Below are positions 48,639 through 58,182 of a DNA stretch of 64,000 bases, piece by piece. Both the position numbers and the translations under genes were made by a program. Each line of letters begins with the position of its first letter. Position 1 is the stretch's first letter. Origin of the DNA: Parapontixanthobacter sp963736595 (GTDB taxonomy: Bacteria; Pseudomonadota; Alphaproteobacteria; Sphingomonadales; Sphingomonadaceae); assembly GCA_963736595.1 (NCBI GenBank), contig CAVTPG010000005.1, positions 1 through 64,000 of the forward strand. Reading direction: 5' to 3'. The notes under the pieces are model-generated. The model made no database searches. It was not told the DNA's origin and worked only from the letters and a program-made list of their open reading frames with translations.

Positions 48639-49442
48639 ATGTCAGCCAAAGTCACCGCAATGATCCTGGCCGGAAAGCGTGCGGGCGTGCTGGACCCGCT
48701 GGCTGCCGCAGCGGGGGTGGCGCAGAAATGCGTCGTGCCAGTGGGCGGCAAGCCGATGATCGAGCATACCGTCACTGCCATTGCCGAATGCAATGCAATC
48801 GGGGCGATCCGGGTGGTCGCGCATGAGCCGGACGAGATTGCCACGATCCCGATCGTCGCTAAACTAATCGAGGAAGGCCGTCTGACTTTTCAGGAGGGCG
48901 CGTTCAATCTGGTCGATAGCGTCGTGACGGCTGCGCAAGGTGCGGAATTTCCGATCCTGATTACGACTGCCGATAATTGCCTGGTTACACCCGCAGGCTA
49001 TTCCGAGTTTATCACAAAAGCACGCGATGCCGGCGTCGAAGCCGCATCCGCCATGGCCCGCAAACAAGATGTGCAAGCCGCCGATCCGCATGGACAGTCG
49101 CGCTTCTACAAGTTTTCCGATGGCGAGTTCTCCAATTGCAATATGTACTGGATCGGCTCGCACAAGGCGCTGTCGGCAGCCGAGATTTTCCGCAATGGCG
49201 GGCAATTCGTGAAATTCCCCAAACGGATCGCAAAGGCGTTTGGCGTGGTGAATTTGATCCGGTTTTATTTCGGCATCGGCAGTCGCGAGAAACTGTTCGC
49301 TCAAGTGTCGCGGCGGTTCGGTTTTAAGCTCGCGCCGATTATTATGTCTAAGGGCGAGTATGCGATCGACGTCGATAATCAGCGGACGTTCGACGTGACG
49401 GAAAAGCTGCTGGCGCGCCGCGCTGCGCAGGGCGGGATTTAG
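48639..49442 (+). CDS. MobA-like nucleotidyltransferase
   Basis: 267 aa from the ATG at 48639; GGGAG lies 11 bases upstream and a GTG at 48627 is possible. AMILAGKRAGVLDPLAAAAG and KCVVPVGGKPMIEHTV form the nucleotide-binding site of NTP-transferase folds, with LITTADNCLV as the metal-binding part. It probably couples NTP to a sugar phosphate or alcohol phosphate for a lipid or glycan. The C-terminal basic region could bind a membrane. Followed 22 bases later by the broken flippase. Confidence 0.8.
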   Translation: MSAKVTAMILAGKRAGVLDPLAAAAGVAQKCVVPVGGKPMIEHTVTAIAECNAIGAIRVVAHEPDEIATIPIVAKLIEEGRLTFQEGAFNLVDSVVTAAQGAEFPILITTADNCLVTPAGYSEFITKARDAGVEAASAMARKQDVQAADPHGQSRFYKFSDGEFSNCNMYWIGSHKALSAAEIFRNGGQFVKFPKRIAKAFGVVNLIRFYFGIGSREKLFAQVSRRFGFKLAPIIMSKGEYAIDVDNQRTFDVTEKLLARRAAQGGI

Positions 49443-49464
49443 CGCTGGCAAGCGCACCGCCACT

Positions 49465-50740
49465 ATGAAACGTTTGGCGACCAATATCGGCTGGCTGCTG
49501 GGCGGACGCGGTATTAACGCAGTGCTGAGTTTGGTTTATCTGGCACTCGCAACGCGCACTCTGGGCCTCGACGGGTTCGGCCATTTTGCAATTATCGTCG
49601 CACTGGGGCAGACGGTATCAGGCCTTGCCACTTTTCAAACTTGGCAATTTGTTGTCCGCTGGGGCGCAGATGGCGACAAGCTAAAAGATGCAACCGGCTT
49701 TGCCATCGCGCTTGACCTGTTGTCGTTAGGGATCGGCACAATACTGGCCGCAATCGTGTGCTACACTGCGCAATTCTGGCTGCCGCTACCTCCCGAATTG
49801 CTCTGGGTCGCGTTCGGTTATTGTATGATTTCCCTCATCTCGCTGCGCTCAACCCCGATAGGATTGCTGCGCCTTCGCTTCGAATACAAGCGCGCCACAG
49901 CTGCCGAGGCGATGCAGCCGATCATCCGCACTGTGCGGAGCGGTTGGCGGTAGTGTTCCTGCCGACCGTGACGGCTTTGTGCTCGCCTGGGCCATCGCCG
50001 AGGTCGCCGTAGCCATCTCTTACTGGATCGCCGCCGCCACGGATGAGCGGATTGACTTATCACGCATTAGCTTGCGCCGCATTCCCGCCAACATGGCGAT
50101 GCCTGGCGGTTCGTCTGGTCGACCAACTTCACCGAAAGCCTTACTATCAGCGGCAAGCACATTTTGTTGTTGTTGGTGGGTGCGATTGGCGGCGAAGCAT
50201 TTGCCGGCGGGTTTCGCGTGGCTGCGCAATTGGGGCAAGCGTTGGTGCAACTGGCGCAGACAATTTCCAAGGCGCTGTATCCCGAACTCGTCCACGCGCG
50301 CGAAGATCGTTGCAATGGCGCGCAAAATGGCATTCATCGCTTTGGGCGGCGGTATTCTGGCGGTGCACTGGCCGTCATGTTCGGGCGTCTGGGCTCTTGT
50401 CACCATCGCCGGAACGCCGCTGGGCGGGGTGTACTGGACGATGGTCATTATTGCGATTGCCGGAGCGATCGAGTTGGTCGGCGCGAGCCTTGAATCGCTG
50501 CTGGTGTCCGCTGGACGTGCTGGCACGGCGCTGATCGCGCGGGCAATCCCGATGATGTTCGGCTTTGCCTTGCTCGAGCGGGCACTGGATTGGCAGGGAT
50601 TGAAAGGTGCAGCCTTCGCCATGCTCGGCATCAGCGCTCTGACATTGATTGGCTTTTTGATCGCCGTGCTGTCACTTCAATCGATCAAAATTATCGTAGC
50701 CTCGCCTTCTGATCGAAGCGAAGGCGACCGCAACGACTGA
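49465..50740 (+). pseudogene. Oligosaccharide flippase with multiple frameshifts
   Basis: The first 155 residues are intact (NIGWLLGGRGINAVLSLVYL..., about four membrane helices), then frames change at about 49930, 49970, 50100, 50306 and twice between 50365 and 50395. Joined together they read as a MOP-family flippase ending GFLIAVLSLQSIKII. It would move a lipid-linked sugar across the membrane, possibly made with the nucleotidyltransferase upstream. The density of indels here is far above the rest of the window. Confidence 0.8.
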
Positions 50741-50766
50741 CTTATGCGCGAGCGATAAAGGCAGCC

Positions 50767-52341
50767 TTATTCTTCGCTTAGACCAGTGTAGCTAAGCAGT
50801 GGTTTGCGCGCGGCCTGCGTTTCATCCAGCCGCCTGCGCGGCGCGTAATAGGGCGCGGATTTCAGGCTTTCATCGCCTGCATTCGCCCGCTCGACCACAT
50901 TGCGCAGAGCCATGATGAACTGATCCAGCGCCGCTTTGCTTTCCGTCTCGGTCGGCTCGATCAGCATCGCGCCATGCACCACCAGCGGGAAATACATCGT
51001 CATCGGGTGATAGCCTTCGTCGATCAGCCCTTTGGCCAGATCCAGCGTGGTCAGATCACCGCCGAAATCCTTATCGCCGAACAGTGCCTCGTGCATACAT
51101 GGCCCGCTATGCGCGTACGGCGCGTGTAAAACGTCTTCCATCGCGCGCAGCACATAATTGGCGTTCAGCACGGCATCTTCTGCCACTTGCTTCAATCCGT
51201 CCGCGCCGTGGCTGAGCATATACGTCAGCGCGCGCGTGAACATCCCCATCTGCCCGTGGAATGCAGTCATCCGGCCAAACGCCTGCGTATGGCCATATTC
51301 GGCAGCATTCTCTTCCTCGACCAGATGCACGACGCCATCGTCCGTGCGTTCCGTAAAGGGCAGCGGACCAAAGGGGCTTAGGGCTTCGGACAAGACAACC
51401 GGACCGGACCCTGGACCACCGCCGCCATGCGGGGTCGAGAAGGTCTTGTGCAGATTGATGTGCATTGCATCCACGCCAAGGTCGCCGGGGCGAACGCGCC
51501 CGACGATAGCGTTGAAATTCGCGCCGTCGCAATAGACGAAGCCGCCCGCCGCGTGAACCGCGTCCGAGATCGCTTTCATGTCCGGCTCGAACAAGCCGCA
51601 CGTATTCGGATTGGTGATCATCACCGCCGCAACATCAGGGCCAAGGCGCGTTTTCAGTGCCTCGAGATCGACACGCCCCTCGCTCGTCGCGGGAATGTCC
51701 TCGACCGAATACCCGGCAAAGGCTGCGGTCGCGGGATTGGTGCCATGCGCGCTTTCGGGAACCAGCACCACTTTGCGAGCATCGCCGCGCGCTTCCAAAG
51801 CCGAGCGGATCGCCAGAATGCCGCATAATTCGCCATGAGCGCCTGCTTTCGGGCTCATCGCAACGCCGTGCATCCCTGTCAGAGTGATCAGCCAATGCGC
51901 CAGCTCGTTCATCACTTCCAGCGCGCCGGGCACGGAACTTACCGGCTGCAACGGATGCACATCGGCAAAACCGGGCATCCGCGCGACTTTTTCATTAAGA
52001 CGCGGATTGTGCTTCATCGTGCAGGAGCCAAGCGGAAACAGGCCCAGATCGATGGCATAATTCTGTCGGCTGAGGCGGGTATAATGCCGCACTGTTTCCG
52101 GCTCGGACAATCCGGGCAGGCCGATTTCATTTCCCCGCTCCATCCCGGCCAGTCGCGACGATGTTTCGCCGGACGGTTCCGGCAGATCGACGCCGGTCGT
52201 GTCATTGCCGGCCAATTCGAAAATTAGCGGTTCTTCGAGCATCAAGGCGCGATTGCCCGTCACCGTGGCGGGGCCGCCTTGCACACCGTCATGCGATACC
52301 GGAGCAGCAGGCTTCCAGCCAGATTGGTTGGGCGCGTTCAT
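50767..52341 (-). CDS. gcvPB: Glycine dehydrogenase (decarboxylating), subunit 2
   Basis: 524 aa. The PLP lysine is in INLHKTFSTPHGGGGPG; upstream are SPKAGAHGELCG, ESAHGTNPATAAFAGY and NPNTCGLFE. It forms the catalytic half of split P-protein with gcvPA, releasing CO2 from glycine and passing the aminomethyl group to GcvH. Its start overlaps the gcvPA stop by 4 bases. The split form is common in alphaproteobacteria. Confidence 0.95.
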   Translation of the reverse strand: MNAPNQSGWKPAAPVSHDGVQGGPATVTGNRALMLEEPLIFELAGNDTTGVDLPEPSGETSSRLAGMERGNEIGLPGLSEPETVRHYTRLSRQNYAIDLGLFPLGSCTMKHNPRLNEKVARMPGFADVHPLQPVSSVPGALEVMNELAHWLITLTGMHGVAMSPKAGAHGELCGILAIRSALEARGDARKVVLVPESAHGTNPATAAFAGYSVEDIPATSEGRVDLEALKTRLGPDVAAVMITNPNTCGLFEPDMKAISDAVHAAGGFVYCDGANFNAIVGRVRPGDLGVDAMHINLHKTFSTPHGGGGPGSGPVVLSEALSPFGPLPFTERTDDGVVHLVEEENAAEYGHTQAFGRMTAFHGQMGMFTRALTYMLSHGADGLKQVAEDAVLNANYVLRAMEDVLHAPYAHSGPCMHEALFGDKDFGGDLTTLDLAKGLIDEGYHPMTMYFPLVVHGAMLIEPTETESKAALDQFIMALRNVVERANAGDESLKSAPYYAPRRRLDETQAARKPLLSYTGLSEE

Positions 52342-53711
52342 GACAATTTCTCCGTCAGGGCATTGCGTAGGGCGTCACACAGCGCATCGATATCCGCTTC
52401 GCTGGTCGTTTCGGTGACAGCGACAAGAATGCCATCAGCAACGCCGTCCTCATTAGGGAACAACCGGCCAAGCGACACGCCTGCCAATACCCCATCATCG
52501 GCCAGATCACGCACAAGCTTGCGCGCATCGCCATCGACCAGAATTGTGAACTCGTTGAAGAACGCATCGTTCAGGACGCGTACGCCCGGCACTTGCGCCA
52601 ATTTGTCCGCCGTCAAACACGCCAGACGGTGATTTTCGGATGCCAGCGCGCGCAAACCTTTCTCACCCAGCAACGTCATATGAACGCTGAAAGCCAGCGC
52701 ACACAGGCCGGAATTGGTGCAGATATTGCTCGTCGCCTTCTCACGGCGAATGTGCTGTTCGCGCGTCGAAAGCGTCAGCACAAATCCGCGTTTTCCTTCG
52801 GCATCGGTCGTCTCGCCGCATAGCCGACCGGGCATCTGGCGAACGTGCTTTTTGTCGCGCACGGCAAACAGGCCAAGATATGGACCGCCAAATTGCAGCC
52901 CCACGCCGATCGACTGACCTTCGCCGACGACGATATCTGCGCCCATCTCGCCCGGTGATTTGATCGCTCCCAAAGCAACGGGTTCGGTATTCACCACGAT
53001 CAGCAAAGCACCTTTCGCGTGCGCGGCCTCGGCAATTTCTGTCAAGTTGGGCAAGCGGCCCAGAATGTCGGGATATTGCACAACAACGCAACTGGTATTT
53101 TCATCGATCCGGGCCATCAGCCCCGTATTGTCCGGCTGCGTTTGCATCGCAGGGGACGCGCCAGCAATCTCGTCTTCGGTAAACTTCGCCATCGTGCGCA
53201 CGACTTCGGCATAATGCGGGTGCAGCGCGCCCGACAGCACGACCCGCTTGCGCTTGGTCACGCGCGCCGCCATCGCCACCGCTTCCCAGCACGCGGTCGA
53301 GCCGTCATACATCGAGGCATTCGCCACCGCGCAGCCATATAGATTGGCCACTTGCGACTGAAATTCGAACAGCATTTGCAGCGTGCCTTGCGCAATTTCC
53401 GGCTGATACGGCGTATAAGCTGTCAGAAATTCGCCGCGCTGAATGATGTGATCGACGCTGGCCGGGACATGATGGCGATACGCCCCTGCGCCCAGGAAAA
53501 ACGGCGCATCGGCAGCGGCCAGATTTTTCTTCGACAACGCGCGCATATGCCGCTCCACCGACATTTCGGATGCGTGCATCGGCAATCCATGGATCGGCCC
53601 GTCAAGCTGCGCTGCTTTTGGCACATCGACAAACAATGCGTCGATATCAGGGGCGCCGATGACATCCAGCATCGCCGCGCGATCGGTGTCGGTGAGGGGT
53701 AAATAACGCAT
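52338..53711 (-). CDS. gcvPA: Glycine dehydrogenase (decarboxylating), subunit 1
   Basis: 457 aa. Begins MRYLPLTDTDRAAMLDVIGA and has FLGAGAYRHHVPASVDHII, TAYTPYQPEIAQGTLQ and the FGGPYLGLFAVRD segment. It is the non-PLP-lysine partner of the split P-protein. Two overlapped or close neighbours (gcvPB below, gcvH 46 bases above) show a single operon controlled by the riboswitch at 55299-55500. Confidence 0.95.
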   Translation of the reverse strand: MRYLPLTDTDRAAMLDVIGAPDIDALFVDVPKAAQLDGPIHGLPMHASEMSVERHMRALSKKNLAAADAPFFLGAGAYRHHVPASVDHIIQRGEFLTAYTPYQPEIAQGTLQMLFEFQSQVANLYGCAVANASMYDGSTACWEAVAMAARVTKRKRVVLSGALHPHYAEVVRTMAKFTEDEIAGASPAMQTQPDNTGLMARIDENTSCVVVQYPDILGRLPNLTEIAEAAHAKGALLIVVNTEPVALGAIKSPGEMGADIVVGEGQSIGVGLQFGGPYLGLFAVRDKKHVRQMPGRLCGETTDAEGKRGFVLTLSTREQHIRREKATSNICTNSGLCALAFSVHMTLLGEKGLRALASENHRLACLTADKLAQVPGVRVLNDAFFNEFTILVDGDARKLVRDLADDGVLAGVSLGRLFPNEDGVADGILVAVTETTSEADIDALCDALRNALTEKLS

Positions 53712-53756
53712 GATAATTCCTAGGGTAGCCCGCTTTCTCAGCGGGCGCTTGCCGCG

Positions 53757-54128
53757 TTAGAGTTCGTCGCAGAATGCCTGATAGGCTTTGGCGTTCATCA
53801 GGCCGTCCAGTTCGTCTTTGTCGCCGATGGTCAGCTTGAAGAACCAGCCTTCCTCTTCGGCCGATGTGTTGACCAGCGCCGGTTCGTCTTCCAGCGCGCC
53901 ATTGGCTTCGGTGACTTCGCCGCTGATCGGAGCGTACACGTCGCTTGCCGCTTTCACCGATTCCACGACGGCGGCATCTTTGCCCTTATCGACCATGCTG
54001 CCGACATCGGGCAATTCGACGAACACGATATCGCCGAGTTGTTCCTGCGCATAATCGGTGATTCCGACCGTGGCCGTGTCGCCCTCGACATCGATCCACT
54101 CATGTTCTTCGGTAAAATAACGGGCCAT
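53757..54128 (-). CDS. gcvH: Glycine cleavage system H protein
   Basis: 123 aa. The lipoyl-bearing Lys59 is in VVESVKAASDVYAPISGEV, and EEHEWIDVEGDTATVGIT and ELPDVGS are the usual surrounding strands. It carries the aminomethyl group between P and T proteins. It begins 2 bases from the gcvT stop. Confidence 0.96.
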   Translation of the reverse strand: MARYFTEEHEWIDVEGDTATVGITDYAQEQLGDIVFVELPDVGSMVDKGKDAAVVESVKAASDVYAPISGEVTEANGALEDEPALVNTSAEEEGWFFKLTIGDKDELDGLMNAKAYQAFCDEL

Positions 54129-54129
54129 C

Positions 54130-55239
54130 TCAATTCTCTCCGCGATAGTATTTGTGAGCTACGAAAGGCATGGGCGCGACGGTGGCATTAAGCCGTTTCC
54201 CGCGCACTTCGATTTCCAGTTTTGTGCCATTTTCCGCATGGGACTTGGCGACAAAGGCCATGGCGATAGGATGGCCGAGCGTAGGCGAAAAGCCGCCGCT
54301 GGTAACGTGACCGATTTGCGTATCGCCATCGAATACCAGAGCGCCTTCACGCGCGGGCATCCGCCCGTCCAGCACCAGCCCGACCCGCTTGGTATCGGAC
54401 CCGCTGGTCATCCGTTCGGCCAATGCGCCATGCCCCATCCAGCCGCCTGTTTCCCGGCGCTTTTTGGTAAGCGCGAACAGGAGATCGGCACTGACCGGAT
54501 CGGTCTCGGTATTTAAATCATGGCCGTATAGCGGCAAGCCTGCTTCCAGCCGCAAGCTGTCGCGTGCGCCAAGGCCCGCGGGCTTGACGCGGGTATCCGC
54601 GATCAGTGCATCGGCCAGTTTCGTCGCGTCGCTTGCTGGCACGGAAATCTCGAACCCGTCTTCGCCGGTATAACCTGCGCGGCTCACCCACACGCGCACG
54701 CCGTCCCAGTCAAATTGTCCAGCGGTCATAAATGTCAGTGCCTCGGTGCCGGGCATCAGCTTTGCCAGCACGTCACCCGCAAGCGGTCCCTGCAAAGCGA
54801 GCAGTGCCTGATCTTCGTGATGATTGAGCGTAATTGCATCGGGCAGATGTTCGCGCAGATGGGCGATGTCGTCCCATTTGCACGCACCGTTGACGACCAG
54901 CGCGATATGATCGCCCGTATTGGTCACGATCAGATCGTCGATCACCCCGCCCTCATCATTTAGCAGCAGCGAATAGCGCATTTTGCCGGGTTTCAGCGTC
55001 GTGATTGCGCCGGGCAGCAGCTTTTCCAGCTCCTCGGCTGCGTTGTCTGCGTGCAAGGTAAGCTGACCCATATGCGACACGTCGAACAGAGATGCGGACG
55101 TACGCGTCCAGTCGTGTTCGGCCACAATGCCTTCATACTGGATCGGCATTTCGTAACCGGCAAACGGGACCATGCGGCCACCCTGCACGCGGTGCCATTC
55201 ATCGAGAGGAAGGGTCTGAATTTCGATGTCGTCGCTCAA
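54130..55239 (-). CDS. gcvT: Glycine cleavage system T protein (aminomethyltransferase)
   Basis: 369 aa from the TTG at 55239. GGGA lies 9 bases upstream of it, and a longer in-frame start at 55335 falls inside the riboswitch. Motifs: MVPFAGYEMPIQY, DVSHMGQL, GYTGEDGFEI (the folate/aminomethyl site) and DSLRLEAGLPLYGHDL. It moves the methylene group to tetrahydrofolate and frees ammonia. First gene of the gcv operon, just below a glycine riboswitch. Confidence 0.95.
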   Translation of the reverse strand: MSDDIEIQTLPLDEWHRVQGGRMVPFAGYEMPIQYEGIVAEHDWTRTSASLFDVSHMGQLTLHADNAAEELEKLLPGAITTLKPGKMRYSLLLNDEGGVIDDLIVTNTGDHIALVVNGACKWDDIAHLREHLPDAITLNHHEDQALLALQGPLAGDVLAKLMPGTEALTFMTAGQFDWDGVRVWVSRAGYTGEDGFEISVPASDATKLADALIADTRVKPAGLGARDSLRLEAGLPLYGHDLNTETDPVSADLLFALTKKRRETGGWMGHGALAERMTSGSDTKRVGLVLDGRMPAREGALVFDGDTQIGHVTSGGFSPTLGHPIAMAFVAKSHAENGTKLEIEVRGKRLNATVAPMPFVAHKYYRGEN

Positions 55240-55260
55240 ATGCTCATGTCCCACAGTTGA

Positions 55261-55297
55261 TGTGCGAACGTTCAAGGCCTGAACGCCGTTCCACACA
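55261..55297 (-). promoter_or_regulatory. Expression-platform hairpin between riboswitch and gcvT
   Basis: CGTTCA...TGAACG with AGG-CCT inside and TGTG/CACA outside can fold into a hairpin directly downstream of the second aptamer and 21 bases before the gcvT start. There is no T run, so control is likely at translation or by helix exchange with the aptamer. Confidence 0.5.
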
Positions 55298-55298
55298 C

Positions 55299-55500
55299 CC
55301 CCTCTGTCGGGAAAACCTGAGAGCTTGTCCCGCACGTATAACGCGCCGGATTACCCCTTCGGTGGCATTGGTTTGCTAGGGTGCAAACGCCTGCGCTTTC
55401 CAGAGTGTCGCAAGGCCCGCGCGGTCCGGTTGCCTGAGAGATTCCGGGGCGGTTGCTCCTTCGGCGCCGCCGTGTGACCGACGAACTCTCCCGCGCGTGC
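55299..55500 (-). promoter_or_regulatory. Tandem glycine riboswitch of the gcv operon
   Basis: Read on the minus strand, two aptamers follow each other. The first has GGGAGAG, GCCGAAGGAGCAA and AATCTCTCAGGCAA; the second has GACACTCTGGAAAGC, ACCGAAGGGGTAA, AAGCTCTCAGG and a closing ACAGAGGGGG. These are the conserved cores of the gcvT class, spaced as in the cooperative double form. It sits 60 bases above gcvT and should switch the operon on when glycine is high. Confidence 0.95.
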
Positions 55501-55560
55501 CCGCCGCAGAATCACTTCCACAGCCGACAAAAATCGTCCTGCGCGATTGCGCGGCAACGG

Positions 55561-58182
55561 TCAATCGAGATTAGGCCGCAGCCACCGCTCCGCCGTGGAT
55601 AGATCGATGGCGCGACGCTGAGCATAATCGTCGAGCTGGTCGCGCCCCACGCGCGCCACGCCGAAATAAGCCGCTTCGGGATGCGCAAAGTAAAAGCCGC
55701 TCACCGCCGCCGTCGGCAACATCGCAAAACTTTCGGTTAGCGTAACACCTGTGTTTTTCTCCGCATCCAAGAGATCGAACAGCATTGGTTTCAAGCTGTG
55801 ATCGGGGCAAGCGGGATAACCGGGCGCGGGCCTGATGCCGCGATATTGCTCTTTTATCAGCGCTTCATTGGTTAGTTGCTCGCCCGGTGCATAGCCCCAT
55901 AGATTGGCGCGGACGTGCTGGTGCAGGCGCTCGGCAAAACTCTCGGCAAAGCGGTCGGCCAACGCTTTCAACAAAATGTCGGAATAATCGTCATTATCGG
56001 CTTTGAAGCGCGCAATATGCTCGTCGATACCGTGGATGGAGACGGCAAAGCCGCCGATCCAGTCGTCTTGCGTATCGATAAAGTCCGCCAAGCAGAAATT
56101 GGCACGATCCCGCGACTTTTTGACCTGTTGCCGCAAGAAGGGCAGGCGCGTTCCATTGGCCAGCAGGACATCGTCGCCTTCGCGGTGCGCGGGCCAAAAT
56201 CCGCACACGCCGCGCGGGGTCAGCCACTTCTCCGCGATGATCGTGTCCAGCATCGCTTGCGCATCGGCCCACAGTGACTGCGCGCTTTCGCCCACCACCG
56301 GATCGGTCAGGATCGCCGGATAATTGCCATGCAATTCCCACGCCCGGAAAAACGGTGTCCAGTCGATCGTCTCGCGCAGATCAGCGAGCGACCAGTCCTC
56401 GAACACATGGACGCCGGGCTGTGCCGGAGCAGGCGCTTTGTCCGCCATATCGGCGGCAAAGCCATTGGCCCGCGCTTCCTCCAGCGACAGCAGCGCGGAT
56501 TGGCCCTTGTTGGCGCGCTTCACCCGCACATCGTCATAATCGGCAGCAACACCGGTTACGAAATCATCGCGCAGCGTGTCCGATAACAGCTTGCTTGCGA
56601 CACCCACTGCACGGCTCGCATCAAGAACATGAATGACCGGCCCTTTATACATCTGGTCGATTTTCAGCGCCGTATGCACTTTGCTGGTCGTGGCCCCGCC
56701 AATCAGCAGCGGCATGGTCATTTCCGCCGTCTGCATTTCCTCGGCGACCGTCACCATTTCATCGAGCGATGGCGTAATGAGGCCGGACAGACCGATCATA
56801 TCCGCGCTATTATCATTGGCGACCTGCAAGATCTTCGACCACGGGACCATGACGCCAAGGTCGATGACCTCATAGCCGTTGCATTGCAGGACCACGCCGA
56901 CGATATTCTTGCCGATATCATGCACATCGCCCTTAACCGTCGCCATGACGATTGTGCCTTTGGCCTTCGCGCCTTCTTCCTGCTCGGCTTCGATGAACGG
57001 GATAAGGTGAGCGACCGCTTTCTTCATCACACGCGCGGATTTAACGACTTGCGGCAGGAACATTTTGCCCGATCCGAACAGGTCGCCAACGACGTTCATC
57101 CCGTCCATCAGCGGGCCTTCGATCACATGGATCGGTTTATCAGCAGATTGCCGCGCTTCCTCGGTATCTTCGACCACATGGGCGTCGATCCCTTTGACCA
57201 GCGCGTGTTCAAGGCGACGCACCACCGGCCAGCCGCGCCATTCGGCAGCTTGCTTGTCATCCTCTTTCGACCGGCCTTTGTAGCTTTCTGCCAGCGCAAT
57301 CAGGCGCTCGGTCGCGCTATCTTCGCCGCCGCCAGCTTTCGGCGTGCGCATCAGGATCACATCCTCGCACGCCTCTCGCAGTACCGGATCGATCTGGTCA
57401 TACACGTCCAGCTGCCCGGCATTGACGATCGCCATATCGAGGCCCGCCGGAATTGCGTGATAGAGAAACACGGAGTGCATCGCGCGCCGCACCGTTTCGT
57501 TCCCGCGAAAACTAAATGAGAGGTTCGACAGCCCGCCGCTGATTTTGACGTGCGGACAAGCCGCTTTGATGTCGCGCACCGCTTCCAGAAAGTCGAGCCC
57601 ATAGCGGTCGTGATCTTCGATGCCGGTTGCCACGGCAAAGATGTTGGGATCGAAAATAATGTCTTCCGGCGGAAAGCCAATCCCGGTCAGCACGTCGTAA
57701 GCGCGTTTGCAGATCTCCACCTTGCGCGCCTTGGAATCCGCCTGACCCGTCTCATCGAAGGCCATGACCACCACCGCCGCGCCATAATCCATGCATTTGC
57801 GCGCCTGGTCGAGGAAGGCTTCCTCGCCCTCTTTCATGCTGATCGAATTAACGATGGGCTTGCCCGATACACATTTCAGCCCGGCCTCGATCACGTCCCA
57901 TTTGGAACTGTCGATCATCACCGGAACGCGGGCGATGTCGGGTTCTGCCGTGATCAGTTTCAAGAAGGTCGTCATCGCATATTCTGCGTCGAGCAACCCT
58001 TCATCCATGTTGACGTCGATCACCTGCGCGCCGTTTTCGACCTGCTGCCGCGCGACTTCAACAGCGGCGGTGTAGTCATCCGCCATGATCAGCTTTTTGA
58101 AGCGCGCAGAGCCGGTAACATTGGTGCGCTCGCCGATATTGACGAACCGCGAGCCGGATTCATTTGGGGAAAGGTCGGACAT
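55561..58182 (-). CDS. metH: Methionine synthase, B12-dependent large part
   Basis: 873 aa. Pterin-binding domain at residues 1-290 (NIGERTNVTGSARFKKLI, ISGGLSNLSFSFRG), a cap, then the cobalamin-binding domain with His421 in KGDVHDIGKNIV and GLSGLITPSLDEM, and the SAM-dependent activation domain (PGYPACPDHSLKPMLFDLL). The homocysteine domain is a separate gene (58731), so MetH is split. It starts directly at the end of the GNAT gene (TGAATG). Confidence 0.96.
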   Translation of the reverse strand: MSDLSPNESGSRFVNIGERTNVTGSARFKKLIMADDYTAAVEVARQQVENGAQVIDVNMDEGLLDAEYAMTTFLKLITAEPDIARVPVMIDSSKWDVIEAGLKCVSGKPIVNSISMKEGEEAFLDQARKCMDYGAAVVVMAFDETGQADSKARKVEICKRAYDVLTGIGFPPEDIIFDPNIFAVATGIEDHDRYGLDFLEAVRDIKAACPHVKISGGLSNLSFSFRGNETVRRAMHSVFLYHAIPAGLDMAIVNAGQLDVYDQIDPVLREACEDVILMRTPKAGGGEDSATERLIALAESYKGRSKEDDKQAAEWRGWPVVRRLEHALVKGIDAHVVEDTEEARQSADKPIHVIEGPLMDGMNVVGDLFGSGKMFLPQVVKSARVMKKAVAHLIPFIEAEQEEGAKAKGTIVMATVKGDVHDIGKNIVGVVLQCNGYEVIDLGVMVPWSKILQVANDNSADMIGLSGLITPSLDEMVTVAEEMQTAEMTMPLLIGGATTSKVHTALKIDQMYKGPVIHVLDASRAVGVASKLLSDTLRDDFVTGVAADYDDVRVKRANKGQSALLSLEEARANGFAADMADKAPAPAQPGVHVFEDWSLADLRETIDWTPFFRAWELHGNYPAILTDPVVGESAQSLWADAQAMLDTIIAEKWLTPRGVCGFWPAHREGDDVLLANGTRLPFLRQQVKKSRDRANFCLADFIDTQDDWIGGFAVSIHGIDEHIARFKADNDDYSDILLKALADRFAESFAERLHQHVRANLWGYAPGEQLTNEALIKEQYRGIRPAPGYPACPDHSLKPMLFDLLDAEKNTGVTLTESFAMLPTAAVSGFYFAHPEAAYFGVARVGRDQLDDYAQRRAIDLSTAERWLRPNLD

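Noticed and set aside
55240..55335. Longer start for gcvT at 55335
   Set aside because: The extension overlaps the glycine riboswitch and its expression platform; the TTG at 55239 has a proper RBS.
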